Source: Stropharia rugosoannulata
Lineage: Eukaryota > Basidiomycota > Agaricomycetes > Agaricales > Strophariaceae
Length of the DNA stretch: 64,000 nt
Direction of reading: 5' to 3'
NCBI GenBank assembly: GCA_028532985.1
Contig: JANCIK010000005.1
Span: 2,982,501 to 3,046,500 of the forward strand
Shown: in pieces, positions 13,005 through 22,917 of the stretch
Position numbering within the stretch: position 1 is the first letter of the stretch
How the letters are laid out: the number at the start of each line of letters is the position of its first letter
The notes under the pieces: model-generated
What the model was told of the DNA's origin: nothing
The model's input: the letters and a program-made list of their open reading frames with translations, nothing else
The model's database searches: none
Program-made: the position numbers and the translations under genes

Positions 13005-14944
13005 ATGTCCCTCCCAGCTATCGTGAGCAATCAACTGTTTGCAAATATCTCACACTTCTCTACAACTGACATTCTCCTCTACAGCCTTCTCACACTCAGG
13101 TCCTCGTCATCGGTGGTGGCCCAGGAGGTGCTTACAGCGCCAATGTTCTCGGCCTTGAGGGTATCGACGTGACTCTCTTTGAGGCAGCGCAATTCCCCAG
13201 GTATGAAGAGCACCTGCTACTAATGCGATCCTCTAATCTGACGCCTAAATAAAGGTACCACATTGGCGAGAGTATGCTTCCATCCATCAACGCGTTCTAC
13301 GCGTTCATTGGTGCTGGTGAGAAGCTTCGCAAGGCTGGGTTCACCCCCAAGGTATGTTTCAAGAAAATCCGGAACTTCTTGTAACACCCAGCGCTAACGA
13401 CTGCCGATCAGCCTGGTGCCGCTGTCAAGCTTCAACAGGGAAAGAAGGAAGCCTGTAAGTCCATGTGTTTTAAATAGACAGCTCTGAGCGAGGTACTCAT
13501 TTATTTTTAGACACTAACTTCACGGAGCGCAATGAGCACGACGCGTCCTACAACGTCATTCGCTCTGAGCTCGATGAACTGCTCCTCCGCCACTCTCAGG
13601 AGAATGGTGCCAAGGTCTTCGAACAGACCCGTGTCAATGACATTGTCTTCGACGAGAACTCGCCCGCAGACAACCCCCGACCCATCGGAGCCAACTACGT
13701 GCGCGACGGTGTAAACGGATACATCAGCTTCGACTACCTCATCGATGCCTCCGGAAACAGGGGATTGATGTCGACCAAGTACCTCAAGAACAGAAAGATG
13801 AACCAGACCCTCCACAACATTGCCGCCTGGGGCTACTGGACTGGACACGGCATGTACATGCCTGGTACCAAACGTCACAACGCACCTTGGTTTGAGGCCC
13901 TCAGCGGTTAGTCAAATTTATACTTGAGACGACTGCTATTCACTGACAGCAATTCATAGACGAGTCTGGTTGGGCTTGGTTCATCCCTCTCCACAACGGA
14001 ACTGTGTCTGTTGGATTTGTCATGGACCAATCTATCAGCATTGAGAAGAAGGCCACCCTCCGCGAGCGGGATCCCGAGAACTTCTCGCTCAAGGCCCACT
14101 ACCTCGACCAAATGCAATACGCGCCTGGTCTCTGTGAACTGCTCAAGAACGCGACCATGAAGGAGAGCGACCTTGAGGGTACTGGCCCTATCAAGAGCAC
14201 CAGCGACTTCAGCTACTCCGCATCTAACTACTCAGGCGACCACTACCGCCTCGTTGGTGATGCTGCTTGCTTCATCGACCCCTTCTTCTCCAGTGGATGC
14301 CATCTTGCTCATCTTGGCGGTCTCAGCGCTGCTATGACTGTGTGCGCGTCCATCCGCAAGCATTGCACTGAGGCCGAGGCCTCCAAATACCACGACGTCA
14401 AGGTCGCCACCTCTTACACCCGCTTCCTGATTGTCGTCCTGAGCGCGTACAAGCAAATCCGCTCCCAGGTCCACAATATCCTATCTGACGTCGACGAGGA
14501 CAACTACGACAGAGCTTTCGACTTCTTCCGCCCCGTTATCCAGGGTACTGCTGACGTTGGCAAGAAGCTCACTGAGGACGAGCTCCAAAAGACCATCGAG
14601 TACTGCACTAGTGAGTATCTCGCATACAATTAATGGCCGGTGTTGATTCAATCATCTCAGACATCTTCCTTCCCGGTGACCCGGAGCTGCGCGAGTCTGT
14701 CGGCGAGAAGATTGGTGTTGACATGCTCAGCAAGGCGCAACCCATCATGTCTTTGGAGCAGATGGAGCAGATCTCTGGAGGCGATGAGGACTCGATGATG
14801 GCCCTCAAGCAGGTCAACGCCCGCAAGCCCCTCGTCGGTCTGTACGGCGCACTCGACGACATCAAGCACGAGAACATCGGCGGCTTCTTCGCCAACCTCA
14901 CCCGCGGCCAAATGGGCCTGACCCCAGCCGGCAGCGAGGCTTGA
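13005..14944 (+). CDS. Flavin-dependent halogenase, copy 3 (divergent)
   Basis: Third predicted halogenase, 534 aa in seven exons: 13005-13022, 13085-13200, 13255-13351, 13412-13454, 13511-13906, 13960-14610, 14661-14944. It starts MSLPAI, then [15 protein letters not shown]. The likely catalytic lysine lies in KPGA (about Lys77), WAWFIP starts at about residue 228, and [10 protein letters not shown] replaces the Ala-Phe version of copies 1 and 2. It is clearly more diverged from them in sequence and gene structure: it lacks six introns of copy 1 and has one of its own at 13352-13411, right after the catalytic-lysine codon. The coding GC content is higher and the codon use cleaner (third-position C). 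The C-terminal third (after FLPGDPELRESV) differs most, which may point to another substrate. All signature residues are present. Confidence 0.92.
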
Positions 14945-17487
14945 TCACTTTGAATTATCGCATCGAATGTATGTACACCTATTGCACTAGTATCGGCTGC
15001 TATTGTTAGAGTTAGAAACATGTCTTGTCAATTGCTTTGTACATAATACATATTGTAAATATTAACGTCACAATGACCACAACTTTCCTTGTGTGCATGA
15101 AAGCTCTTGAATGAATATGGGCCAGTTGAATGGATTCCAGATTCAGATTTGGTATACCGTAATTAGCACAGGCTCGAGCCCGGCTAGGCGGGCCTCACCC
15201 CAACCATTTTCTCTGTAAGTAAAGAAGGCATGCTCAGCTCAGCCAGCTGGTACAGATAATGCCATTTAATGTGATGCGAGGACGTAGAATCCACAGGCTT
15301 ATTATCGTGGCAAAGCAAGCAAGACATTGTAAATGCCCAAAGAAAGACGGAGATGATAGCCATGGCGCTCACCTGCAGCCTGTGTGCGCCGTATGCCGTA
15401 AAACCAAGTTGTGGGGAGATTCAAAAAATCAAACAAACGGACCAGAGCGGACCAAATGGTACAAAATTAAGGAAAAACAGTTCATCCTGGACAGAGCACA
15501 GAGTAGTTCTATATCCATCTATCTCGATACTATCGGATTGTATGAATATTCCCATTCAAGAGTTTCGGGTGGCATACTGTGACATAGCGGGGGTCAGGGG
15601 GAATCTCATTATACTACTAGTAGGGACGATGAGCAGAACAGTTTCATGTCCTGTATCAACATTCACTAACAGATGGCGGCCAGACTGATCACTGTCCTTG
15701 AACACCAAAAAGCTGACGCAGGTGTCATTAATGTCGTTATCGGCACAAGACTCGAGTGTGGATAAAGAGCTAATTATAGTGTTAACTTCGAAGCAACATT
15801 ATTGATTTCATTCATATTTCTCAGACGTTCTCAAGCTCACAGTCTTCTCCGCAGATTGACAAGCATCTTGTGAGCCTCAGTGACCGTCTCAGGGATAAAT
15901 ATTTGTTTCATGCTTCTTCGAGATCTCGACGTTCTCCTAGACGCCCAGACACTGGGCGCTAATTAAGAAAGTACATAGAGCGCATAGCTAGTCAACCCTG
16001 ACGAAAAATGACAAGTATCGGGACGCCCGTGTCAACCGTCGACCACCCTGGAGGCAAGCAGATATGTATGTACATACTTTCTCATGGTGAAGATTGAACT
16101 TTTCTCCGCTTGGCACCATCTTACCGGACGCGGGTGGCACGCGGACCGTGGAAGTACATACTATGTGCCGGTCTATGTACTTAGTACTATTTCAGGATCA
16201 ATTACCAATTACAAACAATCTACCCCGGGCGACCAAAGATCTCCAGAGATGCTTGATTATCGAACGTCATGGATTCATACATACTCAAGAGTCAAGACGG
16301 TTACATATTCAAACCGAATGGTATTGATATGGCTAACTCGTGCTGAAACATATGGGGCGAGAGAATTACTTCCATTCTTTTGACATAGTCACGGCAATCT
16401 GATCTTCTTCTTTTTCCTTAGATTTATAACCTGTGAAGTGCTAGCTCCTTATTGCAGTAAACGTTGTTGGAGAGTTCTTAGAATGCCCACTGCCCCAGTC
16501 AGCAGATTCACCAGAAGCTGTACCAAAAAGCTGACGCCATAGACGCATGTGTGAGCAGAAAAAGTGTTCAAGTTAGTACCCATAACTAGAAAGATAAGAA
16601 TGTCGGAAAAATCCAAAAATAAATAGGCGTGTAGAAGGAATGTGGTTAAAGCCTCAATGTGTAGAAGTGTTCTTCTATTTAGACCATTGCAACAATATCT
16701 ATGTGCATGCTTCCGTTTATATTCAGGGTATAATTGCTTCACTTTTAGAGACCTCGTTCCATCATAGTACAGTGCAGATGCCGTTCATACTACTATGTGA
16801 CATAAATGTCGCCTCGAATGTGGTCACTGTAAATCGGAAATAATAGACGGGTCAGAAAAATGTGGAGACAGCCTCGGGCTTGCCTTACATAGCAAGGCCG
16901 AGATGGATGTCTCTGGGAAAACAGTGAAGTCAAAAATGTTAACATCGTCGATGAAAATGACTGCTTAACGGCACTGGCGGCACGGCATTTGTCACAGTCG
17001 GAGTCTGTAATTTGCATTATTGATCGCCGTGCGAACTTCGAAGTTGCCTCTGTTCGCCAACCACCACTTGTAGCGTTGACATGTTAAGAAAACAACCACT
17101 AGAGTCATTGCAAAATGATATACTTGTAAGGAACGTATCAGCACTAATGTAGGACGGCTCACGGGCCGGAACCCCCCTAAACGGTATGTTTGGCCATATA
17201 TGGTTTCTATTTGTCCTTGACATTGTACTTACGTGTCCTATTAATAGAACAATAAACGTCGCTACAGCACTTTATTGTGCTCTCGATTATAAGACTGCAG
17301 CCACTGCCATGCCATCTTTATCTCACTTCTGCTTCTCCCTCTCTCTATTTTCACTGTCTTTTCAATTTATTCGGGACCTGGGGCTCCTTTTTGGCATACC
17401 ATAATACACCGAAACAGACATACGACTTTAAACTTTGTGAAAACTTTTTGACGAACCGCAAGACTATTTTACTAGAAGATTACCATC
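14945..17487. other. Intergenic stretch, no supported gene
   Basis: About 2.5 kb between halogenase 3 and the LPMO gene. A minus-strand open frame at 16449-16742 is hydrophobic but matches no family I know. A TATA-like TTATAAGA near 17288 is a plausible promoter element for the LPMO gene, 200 bases upstream of its ATG. Otherwise nothing is seen. Confidence 0.45.
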
Positions 17488-18924
17488 ATGCTCGCAATCA
17501 TCAGCCTAGCTCTTTTTGCTGCACTGCCTCGAGTGTCTGGACACGCTGGTAAGAGATTCAGCCGTATACTTTGGTGTAAATACTAAGAATTGGGTATCAG
17601 CGATGTGGCATCCTAGCATGTTCGGATTCAACGTCACTGCCCAGACCTTCTCTTACGACAACCGTCCAGTCGCGCCCATTAAGAACATGAACTTCTCGCA
17701 GTGGTGGTTCCACAACCACCTCGCCTACCCACCCAACGATGGCGACATCTTCGAGCTGCCGGCAGGACAGCCGGCGACGGCGGAGATCGCATGCAACAAA
17801 GGTGCTACGTCGTACTTTGCGTCCTCGGAAGGCGGCGACATCCGGGACTCTAACGACCCAAACAACGTCTGCCCCGGCGCGCCCGTCCAGGAGTACCACA
17901 CAAACGGGCTGAACGATGTCGAGGGGTGTGCTCTGGCCATTGCTTATGAGAGCAATGTGACCAACATCCAGCCAGAGGACTTTACGGTGTTCAGCGTGAA
18001 CCAGACTTGTGTATGGACGCGCTTCACGGACTTCCAGGTGCCACAGCGTATGCCGCCCTGTCCGCCTGGTGGGTGTACATGCGCGTTTTTCTGGATCCAT
18101 TCGGTGAGCCATACATATCTCATTATGGATGAGGAAAACTGACTCATCTTTTTTGCACAGCCTGACAGCGGAGGTGAAGAGAGTGAGTGCTTTTCCCAGT
18201 AGTGCTTGAAATGTTCCTCACCTGTCTTTTCTCGCAGACTACATGAATGGGTTCAAGTGCAACGTCACAGGCTCGACTTCCGATGTCCCGGTCGCCAAAT
18301 CCCAACTTGCACGGCGCTGCGGTGCAGATGCCACGAACAACAAACTCCAAGCTGCGCCTGCTAACTGTACCTACGGTGCCAAGACGCCTTTCTACTGGTT
18401 CAACAACGAGCGTAACAACGTGAGTCTTCATGTGTGCACGCATATAACCGTGCTAATGCTTTCTCTCGGAAATATAGATGTTTGAAGGCACCTACTCTCC
18501 GCCAGTGTACAACGACCTGTACAACTTCCTTGACGGCGCCCAGGATGATATCTTCCAAGATTCGTACATTTCTCTCCCGACTCCCGGGCCCACCGCAGCT
18601 CTGCCCATTGCAGCGGCCACTGTACAAATGCCCAATACACCTATCGCACTCCCAGGCTTAAATGGATATCCCGCACCGGCGAACGTATCTGCATCTGTGT
18701 CGGTGAACGGGACCAGCGCAAGTGCAAGTGCTAACGCTGGCGGTAGCTCGGCCAGTGCCAGTGTCAATACAACTACGGCCACTGCAGGCTCTACCGGAGG
18801 CTATGGGTACAAACGGGACATGAGCAGCGCGTGGGTTGTGGCCAACAAGCGCTCGGCCAAGTTCAACTTCCGCGTGAACCAGGAGAGCAGGCGGCATGTT
18901 GCACGCCGTGGCCGATTTTTCTAA
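17488..18924 (+). CDS. Secreted AA14-type lytic polysaccharide monooxygenase
   Basis: Predicted copper LPMO of CAZy family AA14, which is reported to oxidise xylan coating cellulose. Five exons close to 404 aa: 17488-17548, 17601-18103, 18161-18182, 18238-18419, 18478-18924. A 19-residue signal peptide ends VSG, so the mature protein begins with His ([15 protein letters not shown]), as an LPMO needs. Counting from that His1, the second brace histidine is His102 (EYHTNG) and the axial tyrosine Tyr179 (EENYMNGF). I recall His1, His99 and Tyr176 for the Pycnoporus enzyme, so the spacing fits with a three-residue insertion. Many cysteines and N-glycosylation sites fit secretion. After about residue 300 (mature) the protein turns into a Ser/Ala/Thr-rich low-complexity tail ending in a basic stretch. 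No carbohydrate-binding module. Confidence 0.85.
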
Positions 18925-19266
18925 ACTTTTCATTGTCTTCGGTTGGACGACGAATCCCTGGTCTTGATGATCGGTCTTATGGTTGCTACGACAGACAGAC
19001 AATTAACTCTTTTTATTCTTTGTATAACTCATTGACAACTGACACTTTTCACGCAGTACACCCATGTTAGATAGTCCTGATACCCTCATAGCCGCCGACT
19101 CACTGTACTTATGACCATCCACGCTCATCATGTATTATATACAGCTTGTAACCTACTCTTCCCGACTTCGAGTAACTATATATTTACTACTGCCTAATTA
19201 TTTCGCTTTTATTTGCTACAAATATAGGCCTACAAAGACCCACAATAGAAATTATGTTTAGTTTTA
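18925..19266. other. Convergent 3' intergenic region
   Basis: 342 bases between the 3' ends of the LPMO gene and the GFA-domain gene. AT-rich, with no open frame of note; it should hold both 3' UTRs. Confidence 0.5.
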
Positions 19267-20586
19267 CTATACCTTGAGCCCCTCCACCAATGATTCTGCA
19301 AGTGCCGGATCCACTGCTTTCTCCTGGTAGCTAACACGTTCTTTGTGCCACTCCAGCCAACCCTCCTGGCGCACACCACCCTTCTCCTCATTGAGAACCC
19401 CTACCGCAACTTGCACTATATCCGCGTGTACAAGGCGCCAGGAGAACACCGTCGCCCCGCATACCTCACAAAACTCCCAGAATTCCCCGGGACTCACGAT
19501 GTACTGGTGCAGCGCCTTCGGCCGACCGCTCTTCTCTCCGAGGTCGAGCGGCGCGCCGGTGACCACGTCCACGACGTTCACCGCGGGCACGTACGCCCAC
19601 GAGACAAGCTCAGCCCCGCTCGCGAACCGGCAGATCGAGCACATGCAATGGCCTGCGAGGTACCGCGTCGCGGGAGGTGCCGTCCAGTCGTGCGGCCGCG
19701 TGTGCGGGAAGAGCCACCACTTCTCGTCGTGCGTGCTGTAGATCTCCGGAAGTCGCGCGCCGTCGTGCCGCACGAGGAGGTCGGGGAACGGGACGCAGGG
19801 TTCGGCGGACGCGCTTGTCGGCCGGGTAAGCGCGAACTGCACCCCGCCGCACCGGCAACGCGCGTGGAGGCGGTCTGAGGCGGGCGCGTCGTCCTTCCGG
19901 TCTGCTTTGACGTAGCCCTCGGCATGCCATGGCAGCGGGAGAACTTGCGACCCGACGCCCTCCTCGTATCGGGGCAATGTTAAACCATTAATGGTGCGCA
20001 GAGAATCCGCAATGCCTCCATCGAGGGTCGCGCCCACCCACTGGTGGTACACGCGTTTCACAACGCCCGTCACGCCTGCCAGCACGCTCGCCGAGACCAT
20101 CCACGTCTCCTTGCCGTCCTCGCCCACCAGCGCCACGAGCAGATGCGCAGAGCAGTAGGAGCAGAAGTACCGCCTCAGCTTGTCGCCTGTAGAGTATGCC
20201 GTAAAACGGCTGAGATCATACGGCTCCTCCGGCTCTTGGACCACGATCGCCGGAATGCCCTGCGCGGCCTCGCGCATGTTTTGCGAGGTGAAGGATGTGC
20301 CGTGGTGCGATGCGTATTCGAGCGGGATGCCGCCGCGCGGCTCCGAGCGGCTCACGGGTGTACGGTTGTGACTGAGGCTGCTGTGCACACTGGGCGCGTC
20401 GCACGAGCGCTGGAGCGGCGGGCCGCGGGTGGCAACATACTCAGAAAACATTTGGCCAGAGACGTGCCGGCAAATCGAGCAGTGACAGAGCGCGGTCGCC
20501 ACGGGGAGAGCATCGGCATCGGCATCGAAGGCGACCCGGAAAGCATTCAACTCGCATAGACATGCGGCGTCGACATAAGTCGTCAT
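19267..20586 (-). CDS. Tandem GFA/Mss4-like zinc-domain protein
   Basis: Intronless minus-strand gene, 439 aa from the ATG at 20586. It carries two GFA (glutathione-dependent formaldehyde-activating, CENP-V-like) zinc folds. Domain 1 (about residues 5-185) has CLCE, CHCSICRHVSG and FCSYCSAHL. Domain 2 (about 220-400) has CRCGGVQF, CMCSICRFASGA and FCEVCGATVF. These Cys pairs are the usual Zn2+ ligands. Domain 1 has CxCE in place of the canonical CxCG. Family members are mostly uncharacterised, and an enzymatic role in thiol or aldehyde chemistry is only inferred from the name. No signal peptide. The gene is strikingly GC-rich compared with its surroundings, which also gives long antisense shadow frames. 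A TIR element begins 56 bases upstream of the ATG and may affect its promoter. Confidence 0.85.
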   Translation of the reverse strand: MTTYVDAACLCELNAFRVAFDADADALPVATALCHCSICRHVSGQMFSEYVATRGPPLQRSCDAPSVHSSLSHNRTPVSRSEPRGGIPLEYASHHGTSFTSQNMREAAQGIPAIVVQEPEEPYDLSRFTAYSTGDKLRRYFCSYCSAHLLVALVGEDGKETWMVSASVLAGVTGVVKRVYHQWVGATLDGGIADSLRTINGLTLPRYEEGVGSQVLPLPWHAEGYVKADRKDDAPASDRLHARCRCGGVQFALTRPTSASAEPCVPFPDLLVRHDGARLPEIYSTHDEKWWLFPHTRPHDWTAPPATRYLAGHCMCSICRFASGAELVSWAYVPAVNVVDVVTGAPLDLGEKSGRPKALHQYIVSPGEFWEFCEVCGATVFSWRLVHADIVQVAVGVLNEEKGGVRQEGWLEWHKERVSYQEKAVDPALAESLVEGLKV

Positions 20587-20641
20587 TTCTGACGGGGACA
20601 CTGCTTAATGAGACGTTCATGACGTAAATCAAACAAACATA

Positions 20642-20666
20642 TACAGTCGAATATGTCATAATGCAT
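20642..20666 (+). repeat. Left terminal inverted repeat
   Basis: Exact reverse complement of 21436-21460. The match stops at base 20667. Confidence 0.85.
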
Positions 20667-20981
20667 TATGTGATAATGCATAATTGTCATAATGCATTGG
20701 TTTTGGATGGGAACCAACTTGGTGGGCGGGGATTTATGCAAAAATTGTCATATTGAATAATGCATAAACTTTTGGAATGCATTATGCATTATGACATACA
20801 AAAATTGTAACTTAATTTGGTAGTTTGGTAACAAATTTGAACATGTTCAGGACAATCCATTAACAATACAGTCATATCAAAGTCATATCAATATCATATC
20901 AAATCTCCTTTTGTTATTCCGGACATTCTCTTAGTTAATGTGCCAGCAAAGCAGAACTTGACCGTGATTTCTTACTCTCCC

Positions 20982-21101
20982 ATGCCTGCTGAGCGAACCG
21001 AGCGTACTCGAAAACCCCGCATTGTTCCCAAAACACGGCCTGATGTCAAGCGTCGAGAACCTGCTGCTAAAAATACACCAAAACATCGGCACAGCCCATA
21101 G
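20982..21101 (+). other. Short basic ORF inside the TIR element
   Basis: A 39-codon frame from ATG 20982 to TAG 21099-21101 codes for a Lys/Arg/Pro-rich peptide (MPAERTERTRKPRIVPKT...). A second frame at 21178 (LCAQMERMALRYAPED..., then a charged helix-like stretch) follows. They look like pieces of a protein-coding exon, perhaps captured host sequence, but no complete gene can be made. Function unknown. Confidence 0.3.
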
Positions 21102-21435
21102 ACAAGGAATGTCGTAGCAATCTCACATTGAATGACTGGCTGCAAGTTTTTCAGTACGTTAACCAGCGATCACTGCCATGCTTCAGTTATGTGCTCAAAT
21201 GGAGAGGATGGCTCTCAGGTATGCACCCGAGGACATGTCCTTTGATCTGTCTGAACGCTTGAGGAAGCTGCGGGCGCATTTGCAGATCGAGGAGATAAAG
21301 AAAGTAAAGCAGAAGACGCTCGACGGGTTGGTTCTCAAACGGGAATGTTACGGTGTCACATTAGTCACACATGTGTTACATGTATCATATTGCATATTTG
21401 TGATAATGCATAGACTTTTGGAGGGAACGGACGCT

Positions 21436-21460
21436 ATGCATTATGACATATTCGACTGTA
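21436..21460 (-). repeat. Right terminal inverted repeat
   Basis: Exact reverse complement of 20642-20666. Confidence 0.85.
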
Positions 21461-21992
21461 CCTTGGGATGGAGAGTATAATAACTGCCGACGCTGTAAAG
21501 GAGGGAAGAGAGGATTACAGCGCGACGTTATGCGAGTATGCACCACCTAGACATGTCTAAGACTTTCTGTGTGTTAAACCAAAACATATTAATTCGTTTT
21601 TATATCATGTCGTAGCGTGTACACTCGTGAATATCGTACTACTGCCTACAGAAAGCAACAAACACAACCCGGATCAGCAAATACCAAAAATACTAAGCCC
21701 GCAGCTTGGGGGAAAAATTGGCATTAGCAAGATGGAATAAATGCACCCAACCAACTGGTCGCCGCTACGGTCAACATTAACCAAAAACCCTAATAAAAAA
21801 AGTCCCATATCCGCGGTCGCGAGAGCGAACGCAAGCGATTATGGATAAGAGAAAAAGAAAACCAAACGAGCCCAAAGCGAAAAAATAAAAATAAAAGCAG
21901 TAGTCAACATGGACTAGACATGCATTCAGAATTTACTTGACGGAAGGAAGGACCGAGTCGAACGATAAGGAAGAAACTGGCTCCGCCCATTG
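21461..21992. other. Intergenic stretch, no supported gene
   Basis: AT-rich 0.5 kb between the TIR element and the 3' end of the Ser/Pro-rich gene, probably including its 3' UTR. Nothing else seen. Confidence 0.5.
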
Positions 21993-22917
21993 CTATGATT
22001 CTTCCTCGACCTTTTTCATAGACGATTCGCCAGTCGAACTTCCCGCAGCCGCATTTTGACGCGATAACAATTCCTGGCCAATCTTTTTCGACAGGCTGGG
22101 GGGAATCGGGGGCGGTGCAGCAGCCTGCGCGCGTAGCTTCGCTAGATAACCGTCCCCCACATTCCCAGACCTTGCTGGCGGCGGAACCGAGGCGCTCCGG
22201 CCTTGTGACAAAACCGAGGATTGAGAAAGCGAAAAAAAGGATGCTGAATTCGCAATGGGAGAAAGTGGGGGTGGCGATGGTGAATGAGAGTAGTAATTAG
22301 AGCCTGGATATGCCATGGATGGACGTCCTGAGAGCATAAGGTTCGGGGAAGCGCCTGACGAGTCAGTCTGAGGGGAAGGACTATCGGGGAACGGGTATTC
22401 GAAGCGGGTGGGGGAGCCACTAGTGGTGAAGGGTGTCCCAATAATCTGGGACGAGGGCGAGTTGAGGGCAAGATCCGCAAGGCTGGACGACCCGAAGCTG
22501 GCCGACGGAATGTTCATTGGAGAGGTGGGCATGCCGATGCGTCCTGGATATGTCCTGCGGAATGGTTGAAGTTGGGGTGCTTCGAGAGGAACGGTAGTAG
22601 ATTGTGTAGAATGTTCGGTGCTGGATGTATCTGGAGAGGGTGCGCGGGATGATTCTGGCGAACGAGATGCAGGCTCTTCGTCTTTCGGGCAGTCAGGTCT
22701 CGATGTGGTCTGGTGGTATGAATGAATAATGCAAAAATCGGAGGGCGGGTAAAAAACCACGCACCTCGGATATGTTTCCAGCCAAGTCGGTATCGATGAC
22801 GTCTGGCTCCACATCCAAATCCCCAATAGTTGCAGATTCCACCATGGTTGGGACCTCGGCCGGAAGATGCTGCGTCAGCGACTTGGGTGAGTCGGAGACA
22901 GAAGACTTCAAGCCCAT
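21993..22917 (-). CDS. Ser/Pro-rich hypothetical protein
   Basis: Two exons, 22917-22765 and 22709-21993, join in phase 0 (GAG to ACC) to give 289 aa from MGLKSSVSDS. The first exon is acidic (VEPDVIDTDLAGNISE). The second is disordered: many Ser-Pro and Pro-Ser pairs, stretches such as SHSPSPPPLSP, then a more ordered end with YLAKLRAQ and LSKKIGQELLSRQ, and a Lys-Glu-rich C terminus. The repeated S/T-P sites would suit phosphorylation by proline-directed kinases, but this is inference. I recognise no domain. Additional 5' exons are possible because the frame upstream stays partly open. Confidence 0.6.

Larger units (their letters stand above)
20642..21460. mobile_element. 819-bp TIR element (MITE-like DNA transposon)
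   Basis: Bases 20642-20666 and 21436-21460 are perfect 25-base inverted repeats. The outermost TA on each side can be read as a TA target duplication, leaving 23-base TIRs that begin CAGTCGAATATG. Inside, the motif ATAATGCAT and its inverse recur many times in the left 160 bases and the right 60 bases (for example the 14-base palindrome CATAATGCATTATG at 20657-20670). No transposase is encoded, so it would be non-autonomous. The TA duplication would fit Tc1/mariner-type elements, but the family is uncertain. Confidence 0.8.

Noticed and set aside
13507..13878. Minus-strand frame over halogenase 3
   Set aside because: Shadow of the plus-strand exon 13511-13906, which carries halogenase motifs and correct splice sites.
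16449..16742. Hydrophobic minus-strand frame, possibly a membrane-protein relic
   Set aside because: No recognisable family block and no flanking exons; AT-rich DNA easily gives hydrophobic frames.
19345..20559. Long plus-strand frames opposite the GFA gene
   Set aside because: GC-rich antisense shadows of a motif-bearing gene; no motifs of their own.
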